Of a DNA stretch of 41,126 nt, positions 1-7,119 are shown one piece after another. The translations under genes and the position numbers were made by a program. Numbering within the stretch: the first letter of the stretch is position 1; each line of letters opens with the position of its first letter. This stretch comes from Nitratidesulfovibrio liaohensis (GTDB taxonomy: Bacteria; Desulfobacterota; Desulfovibrionia; Desulfovibrionales; Desulfovibrionaceae), in NCBI RefSeq assembly GCF_011682075.1, contig NZ_VSMK01000550.1, positions 1 through 41,126 on the forward strand, read 5' to 3'. The notes under the pieces were generated by a model, which saw nothing but the letters and a program-made list of their open reading frames with translations, was not told the origin of the DNA and ran no database searches.

Positions 1-2
1 GC

Positions 3-62
3 AGCCAGGACGACCTCAAGGCCCTGCTGCCGCAAGGCATGTCAAAGAACAACCCGGTCTAA
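3..62 (+). CDS. C-terminal tail of an unidentified protein (partial)
   Basis: An open frame enters from the left edge and ends at TAA 60-62, giving 19 residues that finish in KNNPV. It is too short to assign. It may be the end of a real upstream gene or a chance open frame; no start is inside the window. Confidence 0.3.
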   Translation, partial: SQDDLKALLPQGMSKNNPV

Positions 63-105
63 GCCAGTTCACTGATGTCTACTTGATGACCGCTCGCCTG
101 AAAAG

Positions 106-786
106 GTGGGGTTGTCTGGACGGTTACTTATCTCCCAAGTCTGGGGCATGGCCCGGAATCATGAAATCGTGAGCGGAGAGTGCCCCTGCACGCGCATCAA
201 GAAACCTCGCAAGGACAACAGGCGGATGCGCTTCCTGACGGAATCCGAAGCAAGCACCCTACTCGCGGAGCTCAAGAAAAGATCGCAGGACACCCACGAC
301 AGCGCCCTACTCTCCCTCTTCTGCGGCCTCAGGGCCGGTGAAATCCATGCGCTCACCTGGACGGACCTCAACTTCACTGCAGCGACCATCTACATCCGCG
401 ACCCCAAGAACAAACACAGCAGGCATGCGTACATGACCGACGAGGTCCGGGCGATGCTCACGGAGCGCTCCCAGGTCCCGAACGGCACAGAGTACGTCTT
501 CCCGGCCCAGAACGGAGCCAAGCGCAACTGGGTATCCGACACCTTCGAGCGCGTCGTCGAGCAACTTGGTCTCAACGAAGGGGTCAGCGACACCAGGCAA
601 CGCGTGGTCTTCCATACCCTGCGCCACACGTTCGCCAGTTGGCTCGTGCAAAGCGGCACACCGCTGTATACCGTCGCCGAACTCATGGGGCATACCACGC
701 TTGAGATGACCAAGCGTTACTCGCACCTCAGCCCCGATACTATCAGGGCCGCAGCGATGAGCCTACAGGGCAGACTCAGCAAATAG
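106..786 (+). CDS. Tyrosine recombinase/phage integrase, N-terminally truncated
   Basis: This is the catalytic domain of a tyrosine site-specific recombinase, the enzyme that inserts and excises prophages and integrative elements through a covalent 3'-phosphotyrosine. Visible active-site residues are Arg76 (GLRAGEI), His170-x-x-Arg173 (HTLRHTFASWL), His196 (ELMGH) and nucleophile Tyr205 (KRYSHL). The catalytic half is complete and ends normally. Family members are usually well over 300 residues; here the arm-binding/core-binding N-terminus is mostly missing, because the frame has a stop at 73-75 and the only start is a GTG at 106 without a clear ribosome site. The upstream sequence in other frames does not restore it. 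I infer a decayed integrase left by an old integration event, probably unable to recombine. No tRNA or att site is visible beside it. Confidence 0.85.
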   Translation: MGLSGRLLISQVWGMARNHEIVSGECPCTRIKKPRKDNRRMRFLTESEASTLLAELKKRSQDTHDSALLSLFCGLRAGEIHALTWTDLNFTAATIYIRDPKNKHSRHAYMTDEVRAMLTERSQVPNGTEYVFPAQNGAKRNWVSDTFERVVEQLGLNEGVSDTRQRVVFHTLRHTFASWLVQSGTPLYTVAELMGHTTLEMTKRYSHLSPDTIRAAAMSLQGRLSK

Positions 787-824
787 CCCCCTCCTCGGCT
801 TACCCGCGCACCTACCTGCCAATT

Positions 825-858
825 GCTAGAGCCTTCCCCTAAAGGGGAAGGCTCTAGC
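825..858. terminator. Perfect 16-bp stem-loop after the integrase
   Basis: Arms 825-840 (GCTAGAGCCTTCCCCT) and 843-858 are exact reverse complements with a 2-nt loop. There is no U-tract, so it may be a bidirectional or Rho-assisted terminator. The position 40 nt after the integrase stop fits transcription termination. Confidence 0.6.
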
Positions 859-1180
859 TAGACACACCCAAAAACTCCCAACACAGCGTTTTCATTGAAA
901 AATTGAAACGATACTCAACCCATGACGCCAAGCCCTGCCAAGACGTCTAACACACTGAAATTACAGATACAGCCAACAGAACCCACGACTCGTCAAGTCT
1001 GCCTGCCACGCCTCGACACCGTCAACTCGTCGGTCAAACGTGGCAACATGGCATCACCTGCGGACCACACACCTCCGGTCCTTTGCCCCCCCAATTGCTT
1101 GTCCGGCTTCCCACAGGCAAGACAGGGGCAAGTGAATGCCCCCCGCACGCTCAGCGAGAGGCACGTCCCCCTTAACGCCT
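859..1180. other. Non-coding stretch
   Basis: No convincing gene is seen. A 103-codon open frame crosses it, but it has no ribosome site, an unusual composition and no recognisable domain, and it runs into the end of the toxin gene on the other strand. Confidence 0.5.
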
Positions 1181-1558
1181 TCAAATTTGGAGCGCCAGCG
1201 GCGTGTAACTGGAGAGCACCGTGTCGCCGGTAATCAGCCGCATGGGTTCGGCCATAGCCTGGGAGACCAGCATATGGTCAAAGGGGTCGTTGTGGTGCCT
1301 CGGAAGGGTCGCGAGCATCTCTGCATGCGCACCAAGAAGGGGAAGCTCAAGGAAGCCGCTCTCCTGCGCTGCGGCACGAAGCACGGACAACTCGGCATCA
1401 AGTTTGCCGATGCGTGTCTTGATGGCGATCTCCCACCAAGACACGGAACTGACAAAGACCTCGTTCTCATCAGCAAGCAACAGCTCCCGAACAGGCTCAA
1501 TGCGCGGGGAATCGGTCAACGCCCAGAGCAGCGCGTTGGTGTCCAGCAACAGTCTCAT
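1181..1558 (-). CDS. vapC: PIN-domain ribonuclease toxin (VapC family)
   Basis: A 125-residue PIN-domain protein, the usual VapC length. VapC toxins are Mg2+-dependent RNases that stop translation by cutting tRNA or rRNA when not bound by their antitoxin. The acidic cluster is present: Asp6 (LLLDTNALLWAL), Glu43 (WWEIAIK), Asp94 (DPFDHML) and Asp112 (TGD). Its start overlaps the antitoxin stop by 4 nt (ATGA), typical of translational coupling. All catalytic residues are present, so it should be active. The exact RNA target cannot be read from sequence. Confidence 0.9.
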   Translation of the reverse strand: MRLLLDTNALLWALTDSPRIEPVRELLLADENEVFVSSVSWWEIAIKTRIGKLDAELSVLRAAAQESGFLELPLLGAHAEMLATLPRHHNDPFDHMLVSQAMAEPMRLITGDTVLSSYTPLALQI

Positions 1559-1797
1559 TCCTCGCTCCCTTCAAACGCCGCGAGAAGTTCCGGCGGCAGA
1601 GGAGTGTCGAAATCGTCGGGGACTTTCAGCTTGCCCTTCAGAAGACCAAGGCGCTTTTTAGGCTTAGCACTTGCGGCCGACTTAAGGACGGCCTCTGCTC
1701 GACCATAGCTGCCGATGAAAATGGTTTCACCACCTGCCGCACGTTTTACCAACTGCGACAGAGAGCTCTTGGCCTGATGCATGGGGACGATATTCAT
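1555..1797 (-). CDS. Antitoxin of the VapC toxin (Phd/YefM type)
   Basis: A protein of about 80 residues whose N-terminus (MNIVPMHQAKSSLSQLVKRA) is the Phd/YefM fold signature: a DNA-binding N-terminal half followed by a basic, Pro-rich C-terminal toxin-wrapping tail. I choose the ATG at 1797 because a GGAGG lies 6 nt upstream; a longer frame reaches 1827 without a ribosome site. It should bind and neutralise the adjacent PIN toxin and repress its own promoter. The Phd-type antitoxin with a PIN toxin is a common mixed pairing. Confidence 0.85.
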   Translation of the reverse strand: MNIVPMHQAKSSLSQLVKRAAGGETIFIGSYGRAEAVLKSAASAKPKKRLGLLKGKLKVPDDFDTPLPPELLAAFEGSEE

Positions 1798-1830
1798 AGC
1801 CACCTCCATACGATACTCCTTGTCCATTTA

Positions 1831-1859
1831 GACTTAGCTAGAGCTTAGTCCGAAGTCAA
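1831..1859 (-). promoter_or_regulatory. Predicted promoter with overlapping operator of the VapC toxin-antitoxin pair
   Basis: Reading the minus strand, TTGACT (complement of 1854-1859) is followed after 17 nt by TAAGTC (complement of 1831-1836). The spacer contains a near-palindrome, GACTTAGCT (1831-1839) and AGCTTAGTC (1842-1850), with one mismatch. Antitoxins of this type bind such palindromes to autoregulate. The -10 match is weak; the assignment rests on spacing and position. Confidence 0.5.
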
Positions 1860-1926
1860 GAAAAGCTCTCCCGGTGCCGGACGAGTCAGCAAGCCCAAAA
1901 TAGCTATCGACCCTCCGGTGGGGGTT

Positions 1927-3285
1927 GGTAGTGTCCAGAATTTTGCGCACTTTCAGTAGCCGCCAGTTGGCGCGGTGTTGTCTCTTCTTTTCACTCCTGC
2001 AACAGGCGCATATTGAGGTATCGTTCCGTGCCCCACTTCTGGCCTGACATGTAGCGCAATCGGGCCGCCACAAGCATGAGGGCGGCGTGACCATCCGGAA
2101 AACTGCCAACCACGCGGGTGCGGCGTCGGATTTCCCGGTTCAGGCGTTCCAGAGGGTTGTTCGTGCGGATATGGCGCCAATGTTCCGGAGGAAATCCGTA
2201 AAACGGCAGGGTTTCATCGCATCCGTCTTCCACGATCCGGGATGCCTTTTCAAGCCGCATGGTACGCAGTTTGTTTACGACTTCCGCGGTCTTTTGCCGT
2301 GCGGCCTCCTTGTCTTCCTGGGCATGGATGGCCTTGAGCATGCGCGCCACATCCTTGGCCTTGCCTCGTGGCACGGTGTGCAGCACGTTCCGGTAGAAAT
2401 GCACGATGCAACGTTGCCATTGCGCTTCGGGATAGAATTCGCCCAAAGCCTCCAGCAACCCAAGGCTTTTGTCGGACACCAACAAGCGGATCGTGGTGAG
2501 GCCGCGACTGCGCAAACCACGCAAAAATTGTCGCCAACTCTCGGCGTCCTCTCGTGCCCCTTCGGCCACGCCAAGAATTTCGCGATATCCGTCGGTCGTG
2601 ACGCCGATGGCCACGAGGACCGACACATTTTGAACCTCGCCACCCCATGAGCGCTTCAGCCAGATGCCGTCCACGAAGACATACGGGTATTCGCTAACCA
2701 GCGGGCGGTTGCGCCAGGCATCCACGCGCTCGAAAACCTTCTGGTTCAGATCGCTTATGGTGCTCGGGCTGACACGGCTGCCCCACAGAGCTTCCGTGAT
2801 GTCCTCGACCCGGCGCACGGAAACGCCTGCCAGATACATCTCCACCAGAGCCTCTTCCACGGAACTTTCACGGCGTCGATAACGCTCTATGATGGCGGTT
2901 TCAAACGGCACGTGGCGCAGCTTGGGCACCTTGAGACGGACGGTTCCAGCCGTGGTCTGGAGTTCGCGCTGATAGCTTCCCGACCGGGTGCTGGCCCGCT
3001 GCGCATTGCGTTCGTAGCGCCGGGCCTGACACAAGGCGTCGGCCTCAGCATCAAGAAGGCCGTTCAGGGTGTCCTCCACGCTCTGCCGGACAACCTCAGC
3101 CACATGCCCCCGCAATTCTGCCTCATCCACGGCGAGCACGGACAGTTTCTTTTTACCCTGCTCCTTGGTACTGCTCATCTCGTAGCCTTCCTTGGTGGTA
3201 TGGTGGTTGATTGGTCTTGACCAACCTTACCAACTTGGCGGGCTACTTCCATTTTTTGAATGTGCGAAAAATTCTGTACGTTATC
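1927..3285 (-). mobile_element. Complete IS256-family insertion sequence
   Basis: Ends 1927-1951 and 3261-3285 are imperfect inverted repeats (19 of 25 positions match, core CCAGAATTTT/ACAGAATTTT). They enclose a single full-length transposase and are flanked by an exact 8-bp direct repeat. The element looks complete and potentially active. It landed about 20 bp from an older IS481-type end at 3303-3342. Confidence 0.92.
1991..3178 (-). CDS. IS256-family (mutator-type) transposase
   Basis: A 395-residue DDE transposase of the Mutator/IS256 family, full length. Visible landmarks are the VDGIWLK segment with the first catalytic Asp, LLVSDKSLGL with the second Asp, the CIVHFYRNVL helix, and the C-terminal HIRTNNPLERLNREIRRRTRVVGSFP block that is diagnostic of the family and carries the catalytic Glu. 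No stop or frameshift interrupts it. The ATG at 3178 follows a purine-rich AAGGAAGG. It is the only gene in its IS. Confidence 0.95.
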   Translation of the reverse strand: MSSTKEQGKKKLSVLAVDEAELRGHVAEVVRQSVEDTLNGLLDAEADALCQARRYERNAQRASTRSGSYQRELQTTAGTVRLKVPKLRHVPFETAIIERYRRRESSVEEALVEMYLAGVSVRRVEDITEALWGSRVSPSTISDLNQKVFERVDAWRNRPLVSEYPYVFVDGIWLKRSWGGEVQNVSVLVAIGVTTDGYREILGVAEGAREDAESWRQFLRGLRSRGLTTIRLLVSDKSLGLLEALGEFYPEAQWQRCIVHFYRNVLHTVPRGKAKDVARMLKAIHAQEDKEAARQKTAEVVNKLRTMRLEKASRIVEDGCDETLPFYGFPPEHWRHIRTNNPLERLNREIRRRTRVVGSFPDGHAALMLVAARLRYMSGQKWGTERYLNMRLLQE

Positions 3286-3302
3286 TGGGGGTTACACCAA
3301 AC

Positions 3303-3342
3303 ACGGCAGCAGTGTCAGGCGAATACCATCTCTGTATACACA
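3303..3342. mobile_element. Orphan end of an IS481-type element
   Basis: The segment CACGGCAGCAGTGTCAGGCG through TCTCTGTATACA closely matches the ends of the IS481-type copies at 23.1 kb (reverse orientation) and 40.97-41.0 kb. No transposase sequence adjoins it, so it is a relic of a third copy that was deleted up to its end. Confidence 0.65.
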
Positions 3343-3667
3343 GTATGTAAAAAATAAGTCTGACAAAAAACCATCATACAAAAACTTCAGCAGCAATCTA
3401 TTTTAAACACATAAACACCAAATATATCGATTTTATATTCCACAACTACACATGCTAAAATGGTATTATCTCTCTTATATCTATATATTATTAATAGTAT
3501 TAATTACATATCTTACTTAATACATAAACACAACTTACCATTATCACATACATAAAAATATCAACACTCATACATATACATATAAACAATGATCAGCAGT
3601 TAAACACACGCACTAATCCCAAGCAATATCAACACATCAACAGCTAGCCAAATCTAGCCATAGCAAG
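3343..3667. other. AT-rich, G-poor non-coding stretch upstream of the HUH gene
   Basis: About 325 nt with very few G residues on the plus strand and many repeats of the type TACATA/ACATAAACAC. No reading frame is supported. It could be a long leader, a promoter region or an origin for the replication-type protein encoded downstream; none of these is shown. Confidence 0.5.
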
Positions 3668-3698
3668 AGCCGACATCACAAGTGTCGGCTTGTTTTTG
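3668..3698 (+). terminator. Rho-independent terminator-like hairpin upstream of the HUH gene
   Basis: Arms AGCCGACA (3668-3675) and TGTCGGCT (3683-3690) with a 7-nt loop are followed by TGTTTTTG. It lies 50 nt before the TTG start of the HUH gene. It may end an upstream transcript or act as an attenuator for the gene; the sequence does not decide. Confidence 0.7.
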
Positions 3699-3750
3699 TG
3701 TAACAAATAACACATCTCATTAATTCAATAGCCAAACAAAGGAGTACACC

Positions 3751-4347
3751 TTGTTTATCACAGAAAATACCTACAGAGGCTACCCAGTTCAAGCATATGA
3801 CGACAAACCCTGTCGTCGTGATATCCTCGATGCCATCATTGACCGCATTGAATACATGACGAGTAGATTCAGCAGAGTGCTCTTCATTCGCTTTGACTTA
3901 CGATATCCGAGAGACTTCTATTCATCCCGTGGAAATGACGACATTCAGCGTTTTTTCAACAGCTTTACACGCTATTTATCCCGCAAGGGGATAGCCTTCC
4001 AGTACGTCTGGGCACGTGAACAATCCAGAGAAAAACACCAGCATTACCACGTAATGCTGCTGCTAAATGGAAATCTCACATGCCACAGCTGGAACCACAT
4101 GGAGAAGGCTGATGCCCTTTGGCAGAGAGCATTGGGGATCAATTATCCTGGATTATTAAAGAGATGCAACAGAAGCAGAGATGGTAGCTCACATCCTGAC
4201 TTCATCCACCTGGATCGTCATGATGCCTGCTATGAACGAGACATCGAGAGATGCGTGGAGTGGGCCAGCTATCTGGCCAAGACGAGGACCAAGGGCTATG
4301 CCCCCTTAAACGTGAGAGAATGGGGAGCGAGTTCATTGCCAACTTAA
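3751..4347 (+). CDS. Inovirus Gp2/YagK-YfjJ-like HUH protein
   Basis: A 198-residue protein resembling the YagK/YfjJ C-terminal domain, also called inovirus Gp2 family, found in filamentous phages and P4-like satellites and thought to act in replication initiation. An HUH-type motif is visible at His96-x-His98-x-His100 (KHQHYHVMLL), and a candidate nucleophile helix at Tyr174-x-x-Lys177 (ASYLAKT). The start is TTG at 3751 with AAAGGAG 8 nt upstream; no ATG lies nearby. The AT-rich composition differs from the IS-rich flanks. Phage-like neighbours are absent, so it is probably a fragment of an integrated filamentous phage or satellite. Nicking activity is inferred from the family only. Confidence 0.75.
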   Translation: MFITENTYRGYPVQAYDDKPCRRDILDAIIDRIEYMTSRFSRVLFIRFDLRYPRDFYSSRGNDDIQRFFNSFTRYLSRKGIAFQYVWAREQSREKHQHYHVMLLLNGNLTCHSWNHMEKADALWQRALGINYPGLLKRCNRSRDGSSHPDFIHLDRHDACYERDIERCVEWASYLAKTRTKGYAPLNVREWGASSLPT

Positions 4348-4545
4348 TGGTGAACAACCGAAAAAAGCCCATGCGAGGGCAAGGTCAACAGGACCCACTT
4401 TGCATACATGCTGAAATAAGCCTGTCTAGTTGCAGGCCTCAATCACTTTGGCACTCAATGGAGAAACAAGTATGACAAATCGGCGAGAAACACTTCCAGC
4501 GCATGCTGTGCGGGCCGAGAGTCGCTTTTGGAAGAGATGCAAAAA
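4348..4545 (+). other. Short possible gene start (4472) after the HUH gene, apparently cut
   Basis: An ATG at 4472 follows TGGAGA and opens a frame beginning MTNRRETLPAHAVRAESRFW; after about 25 codons the sequence changes character where a minus-strand frame begins to overlap. In phage satellites a small regulator often sits in this place, but no helix-turn-helix can be recognised. A small hairpin (GCCTG...CAGGC) lies near 4420-4437. Confidence 0.3.
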
Positions 4546-4758
4546 TCAACCAATATGTGCCCAGCCGTATGCATCTTCAAGCAGTGTTTTAATCTTCTTA
4601 GCCAAATTTTCTTTATTTTCTACATGATACACATGTATTATATCTGACATTTCATCGATTGGTGTGACTTTGTTTTTTGAACATATGCTCACGATGTCAC
4701 CATGGTCAAAGACAATGACGTCGTACACAAAGGCAATATTAAGATATTCATCGTGCAT
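4546..4758 (-). CDS. Hypothetical 70-residue acidic protein
   Basis: An open frame of 70 codons with an ATG at 4758 and TGA at 4546. It has a mixed acidic/hydrophobic composition and ends in a plausible helix (ENLAKKIKTLLEDAYGW). No family is recognised and no Shine-Dalgarno sequence is seen upstream. Amino-acid use looks protein-like rather than random, so it may be a small orphan such as an immunity-type protein or the tail of a larger one; this is a guess. Confidence 0.35.
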   Translation of the reverse strand: MHDEYLNIAFVYDVIVFDHGDIVSICSKNKVTPIDEMSDIIHVYHVENKENLAKKIKTLLEDAYGWAHIG

Positions 4759-5045
4759 TAATGTTTTTTATACGCACATGGCTATCGTGGCGAGAAACCA
4801 TGGAAGCGAAGGTACAGCATGCGTAAGGACGTTGCCAAAAATGAGCGCGCTGTGGCTTTATAGATATTGTACCGCTATTGATTTGCACATCGAACGTGAC
4901 ACCGATTACGTCTTGTTGCATTTGTATTTACACCACTTCGGCTTGTAGCTGATTTTCTGGACTTATCATGTAGCTAGCTTGCCAGAAAACCCTATAGAAA
5001 TCGGTTGCTCTTGTCGCGGGAATTTCAACTCATGGCCCTTAATCT
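4759..5045. other. No supported gene
   Basis: Short open frames exist on the plus strand but none has a ribosome site or recognisable domain. The stretch ends at the inverted-repeat end of the ISL3-type remnant. Confidence 0.45.
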
Positions 5046-5083
5046 GGCTCTTCCGGGTTTTCCGTGGGTAGCTGACCGGCTAA

Positions 5084-5101
5084 AGTCCTCCACGGAGGAC
5101 T
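5084..5101 (+). promoter_or_regulatory. Hairpin hiding the ribosome binding site of the ISL3 transposase
   Basis: Arms AGTCCTCC (5084-5091) and GGAGGACT (5094-5101) pair exactly and enclose the Shine-Dalgarno GGAGGA, 5 nt before the ATG at 5105. Sequestering of transposase ribosome sites against read-through transcripts is known in several ISs. The role here is inferred. Confidence 0.5.
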
Positions 5102-5104
5102 CCC

Positions 5105-5499
5105 ATGAAGGACACAGTCCTGTATTCGCGGATTCTCGGCTTGGCCGAGCCATGGTTTGTCGAGGCTGTTAAACTGGACACGTTCGAAGGCCGGGTGGAC
5201 ATCCGAGTTGAGCGCAGCCATGGAGTCCGATATGCGTGCCGATTTGCGGACGGGGTCTGACTTGCCGCGACCATGCCGAGCCACGGACCTGTCGTCATCT
5301 GGACACGTGCCAGTTCAAGACGTTCCTGAGCACACGGATTCCGCGAGTGGACTGCCCTGAGCACGGCGTGCTGCAGGTCAAAGTGCCATGGGCTGAGAGC
5401 AAAGGCCGTTTCTCCTTGCTTATGGAACTGTTGAGCATCAACGTGTTGACCGAATGCGCAACCGTCACGGGAGCTCGGCGCATCCTGCGCATCACCGGG
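5105..5499 (+). pseudogene. ISL3-family transposase, N-terminal fragment with frameshift
   Basis: The ATG at 5105 starts MKDTVLYSRILGLAEPW, the usual ISL3 N-terminus, and runs to a TGA at about 5258-5260. The next part continues in another frame: CRHLDTCQFKTFLSTRIPR and DCPEHGVLQVKVPWAE are the zinc-ribbon region of the family, ending in GARRILRI at the junction with the IS3-type element. A frameshift near 5250 and loss of the DDE domain make it inactive. Confidence 0.85.
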
Positions 5500-5525
5500 T
5501 GACCTGCCGGGTTTCTTCGGACCAC

Positions 5526-6262
5526 TCAATTCTTGAGGGTTTCCCCACGGTTCAGGTTTTTTCCCTGCTGCCGACAAAAGTGTTCGGGCGTCATGTTGTT
5601 CAGGCTTGAATGTTGGCGAACGGAGTTGTGGTGCCGCCTCCATTCCTCGATCACTACGCACGCCTCGGCCCGACACCGGAACCATTCCATTGACAGGCAT
5701 TCGTCGCGAAATTTGCCGTTAAAACTCTCGTTCAAACCGTTCTACCAGGGCTTGCAAGGCTCAATCAGAGCCAGATTCAGAGACTCCCGAGCCGCCCATT
5801 TGAGCAGAGCCTTCGACAGGCGGGACAGCACCTCAATCACCCGGCCCGACCTGATGCTCCCGGCAACGTCTATGGCCAGGCATTCGCGAGTGTATTCGTC
5901 CACCACGGTCAGGCATTTGATCTGCAGACCATTTGCACAGGCGTCGTAGACAAAGTCGTACGCCCACAGTTCGTTTGCACCCATCGGCAGTTGTGGTCGC
6001 AGACGGGACGCTGCAATCCGCTTCCGAGGCCGCTTCCTGGGTACCTGTAACCCGGCCTTGCACCAAAGCCGGAACGCCTTGTCGGCACCCATGACATGAC
6101 CCAGACGCTCCATGAACACGTTGATCCGGCGATATCCAAAGCGCTGATACGTCGCAGCTAGACCTGACATCGCCGCCATCAGGGACTTGTCCCGAGCCTC
6201 CAGCCGTGACTCGCAGTGGAGCGACGACCGGGAAGTGGATGACAGCGCACACTCCTGCGTTG
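5526..6262 (-). pseudogene. IS3-family transposase OrfB, inactivated
   Basis: The DDE integrase-core part of an IS3 transposase. Blocks in order: RFGYRRINVFMERLG, the MGADKAFRLWCKAGLQVPRKR linker region, NELWAYDFVYD with the first catalytic Asp, and in the last part FNESFNGKFRDECLS with the Glu. Two lesions are clear. An in-frame TAG near 5742 replaces the Gln expected after EPCKPW. About 15 residues including the DNGPEF motif with the second catalytic Asp are missing between VLSRL and KALLKWA. The 5' end has no normal start. It cannot make an active enzyme. Confidence 0.85.
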
Positions 6263-6315
6263 TGAAAGTCCGCGACTCCTAGCGTATGCCACCTGGATGC
6301 GTCGGACGGGTGGGC

Positions 6316-6579
6316 CTACCATTTTTTTGCAGCGATTTCCTTCATGACCTCGATTTCAAGGTCCCGTTCCGCAAGTATCTTCTTCAGCCGCGTGTTCTCT
6401 TGTTCCAGCAAGCGTAGCCGCTTCACGTCATCGGCGGACATGCCTGCGAACCGCTGGCGCCACGCGTAGATCGTCTGCTCGCTGATTCCATGCTTCTTGG
6501 CCACCTGGGCCACTGGACTACGGTCAGCTTCTCGCAGAATGCCGACCATCTGCTCTTCGGAAAATCGTCCCTTTTTCAT
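6316..6579 (-). CDS. IS3-family OrfA (helix-turn-helix subunit)
   Basis: An 87-residue protein with the IS3 OrfA layout: KKGRFSEEQMVGILREA, an HTH around VAKKHGISEQTIYAWRQRFAG, and a leucine-rich coiled coil (LLEQENTRLKKILAERDLEIEVM) ending in AAKKW. It would supply DNA binding and multimerisation to the OrfAB transposase, but the OrfB half is dead. It is intact itself and could act only as a repressor. Confidence 0.9.
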   Translation of the reverse strand: MKKGRFSEEQMVGILREADRSPVAQVAKKHGISEQTIYAWRQRFAGMSADDVKRLRLLEQENTRLKKILAERDLEIEVMKEIAAKKW

Positions 6580-6649
6580 CGGTTCCCTCGTGGTTGAGGG
6601 AGAAAACTATCTCAAGTTTCGGCCGGTCTGAAAAGTGCCGGGCAGGTCA

Positions 6650-6864
6650 GTGGGCAAGTTCATTCCTCCCTTCGTGGATATGCGACAATGCGATGAAGGC
6701 CGTTCTCGACGCGGGCGGCAAGATCATCTTTCCAATCGTTCACGATGCAGTCCGCATGCGCGAATGTCTGTTGATTCATTGACTTCATGCAGGTCAGTGA
6801 ACAATTCTCCACAGGGGGGGCGAAGCAATAATCCGTGCTATGTCACACAGGTTGTCGACGCAGG
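6650..6864. other. Edge region between the IS cluster and the polysaccharide locus
   Basis: No recognised gene. A 39-codon minus-strand frame (6660-6779, starting MNQQTFAHADC) has no clear ribosome site. A plus-strand frame crossing the same DNA also has none. The 10-mer CAGGTCAGTG found at the IS3 end (6643-6652) recurs at 6788-6797, and a run of seven G begins at 6814. Confidence 0.35.
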
Positions 6865-7059
6865 CTAACGCTTTTGAAAAATGTCTTTGCAAAAAGCTAC
6901 AATTCTTCTCCAAAAGACGCCTACCCCAAGTAAGCCCGCAGCCAAGCCCTGCAACAGCATACTACCCGTTCCAGGGTCAATGTACGCGTGGGCAGGTGTT
7001 GCCATGACAAAACAAGCCGCAACGGCGTAGACAGTAGATTTGAAAGCGAGAGTAGGCAT
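6865..7059 (-). CDS. Small secreted/membrane protein with YIDPGTGSMLLQ motif
   Basis: 64 residues: an N-terminal signal peptide (hydrophobic VYAVAACFVMATPAHA, likely cleavage after AHA) followed by YIDPGTGSMLLQ, a hydrophobic stretch (GLAAGLLGVGVFW) and a basic tail. A ribosome site AGGAG precedes the ATG at 7059. Short proteins with this Y-I-D-P-G-T-G-S motif recur beside membrane sulfatase/phosphotransferase genes in polysaccharide loci, as here, 60 nt after the stop of such a gene on the same strand. The function is unknown; a membrane partner of the sulfatase-like enzyme is the natural guess. Confidence 0.75.
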   Translation of the reverse strand: MPTLAFKSTVYAVAACFVMATPAHAYIDPGTGSMLLQGLAAGLLGVGVFWRRIVAFCKDIFQKR

Positions 7060-7119
7060 ATTATTCTCCTGTATTTTGTGAAGCTTTTATCAGCTGCCTT
7101 ACGTTGTGACAGAGGTGCA

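Larger units (their letters stand above)
1919..3293. repeat. 8-bp target duplications flanking the IS256-family element
   Basis: TGGGGGTT occurs at 1919-1926 and again at 3286-3293, directly outside the inverted repeats. An 8-bp duplication is usual for IS256 insertion and shows the element transposed here intact. Confidence 0.9.
5046..5499 (+). mobile_element. ISL3-family element remnant, left part only
   Basis: It starts with GGCTCTTCCGGGTTTTC, a typical ISL3-type terminal repeat, and contains the first third of the transposase. It stops abruptly at 5499, where an IS3-family end begins. The rest of the ISL3 element is not found on the far side of that IS, so the region has been rearranged and not simply interrupted. 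Confidence 0.75.
5500..6649 (-). mobile_element. Decayed IS3-family (IS407-group-like) insertion sequence
   Basis: Inverted ends begin TGACCTGCC at 5500 and, on the opposite strand, at 6649, with weaker similarity inward. Inside are orfA and a broken orfB. No matching target duplication is visible at the two edges, which with the missing half of the ISL3 element suggests recombination after insertion. Confidence 0.8.

Noticed and set aside
922-1233. 103-codon plus-strand open frame
   Set aside because: No ribosome site, no domain, and it overlaps the end of the PIN toxin gene.
1136-1708. 190-codon plus-strand frame opposite the toxin-antitoxin genes
   Set aside because: Shadow of the VapC/antitoxin genes, which have family motifs and coupled starts on the minus strand.
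4664-4948. 94-codon plus-strand frame
   Set aside because: No ribosome site or family features; overlaps the 70-residue minus-strand frame.
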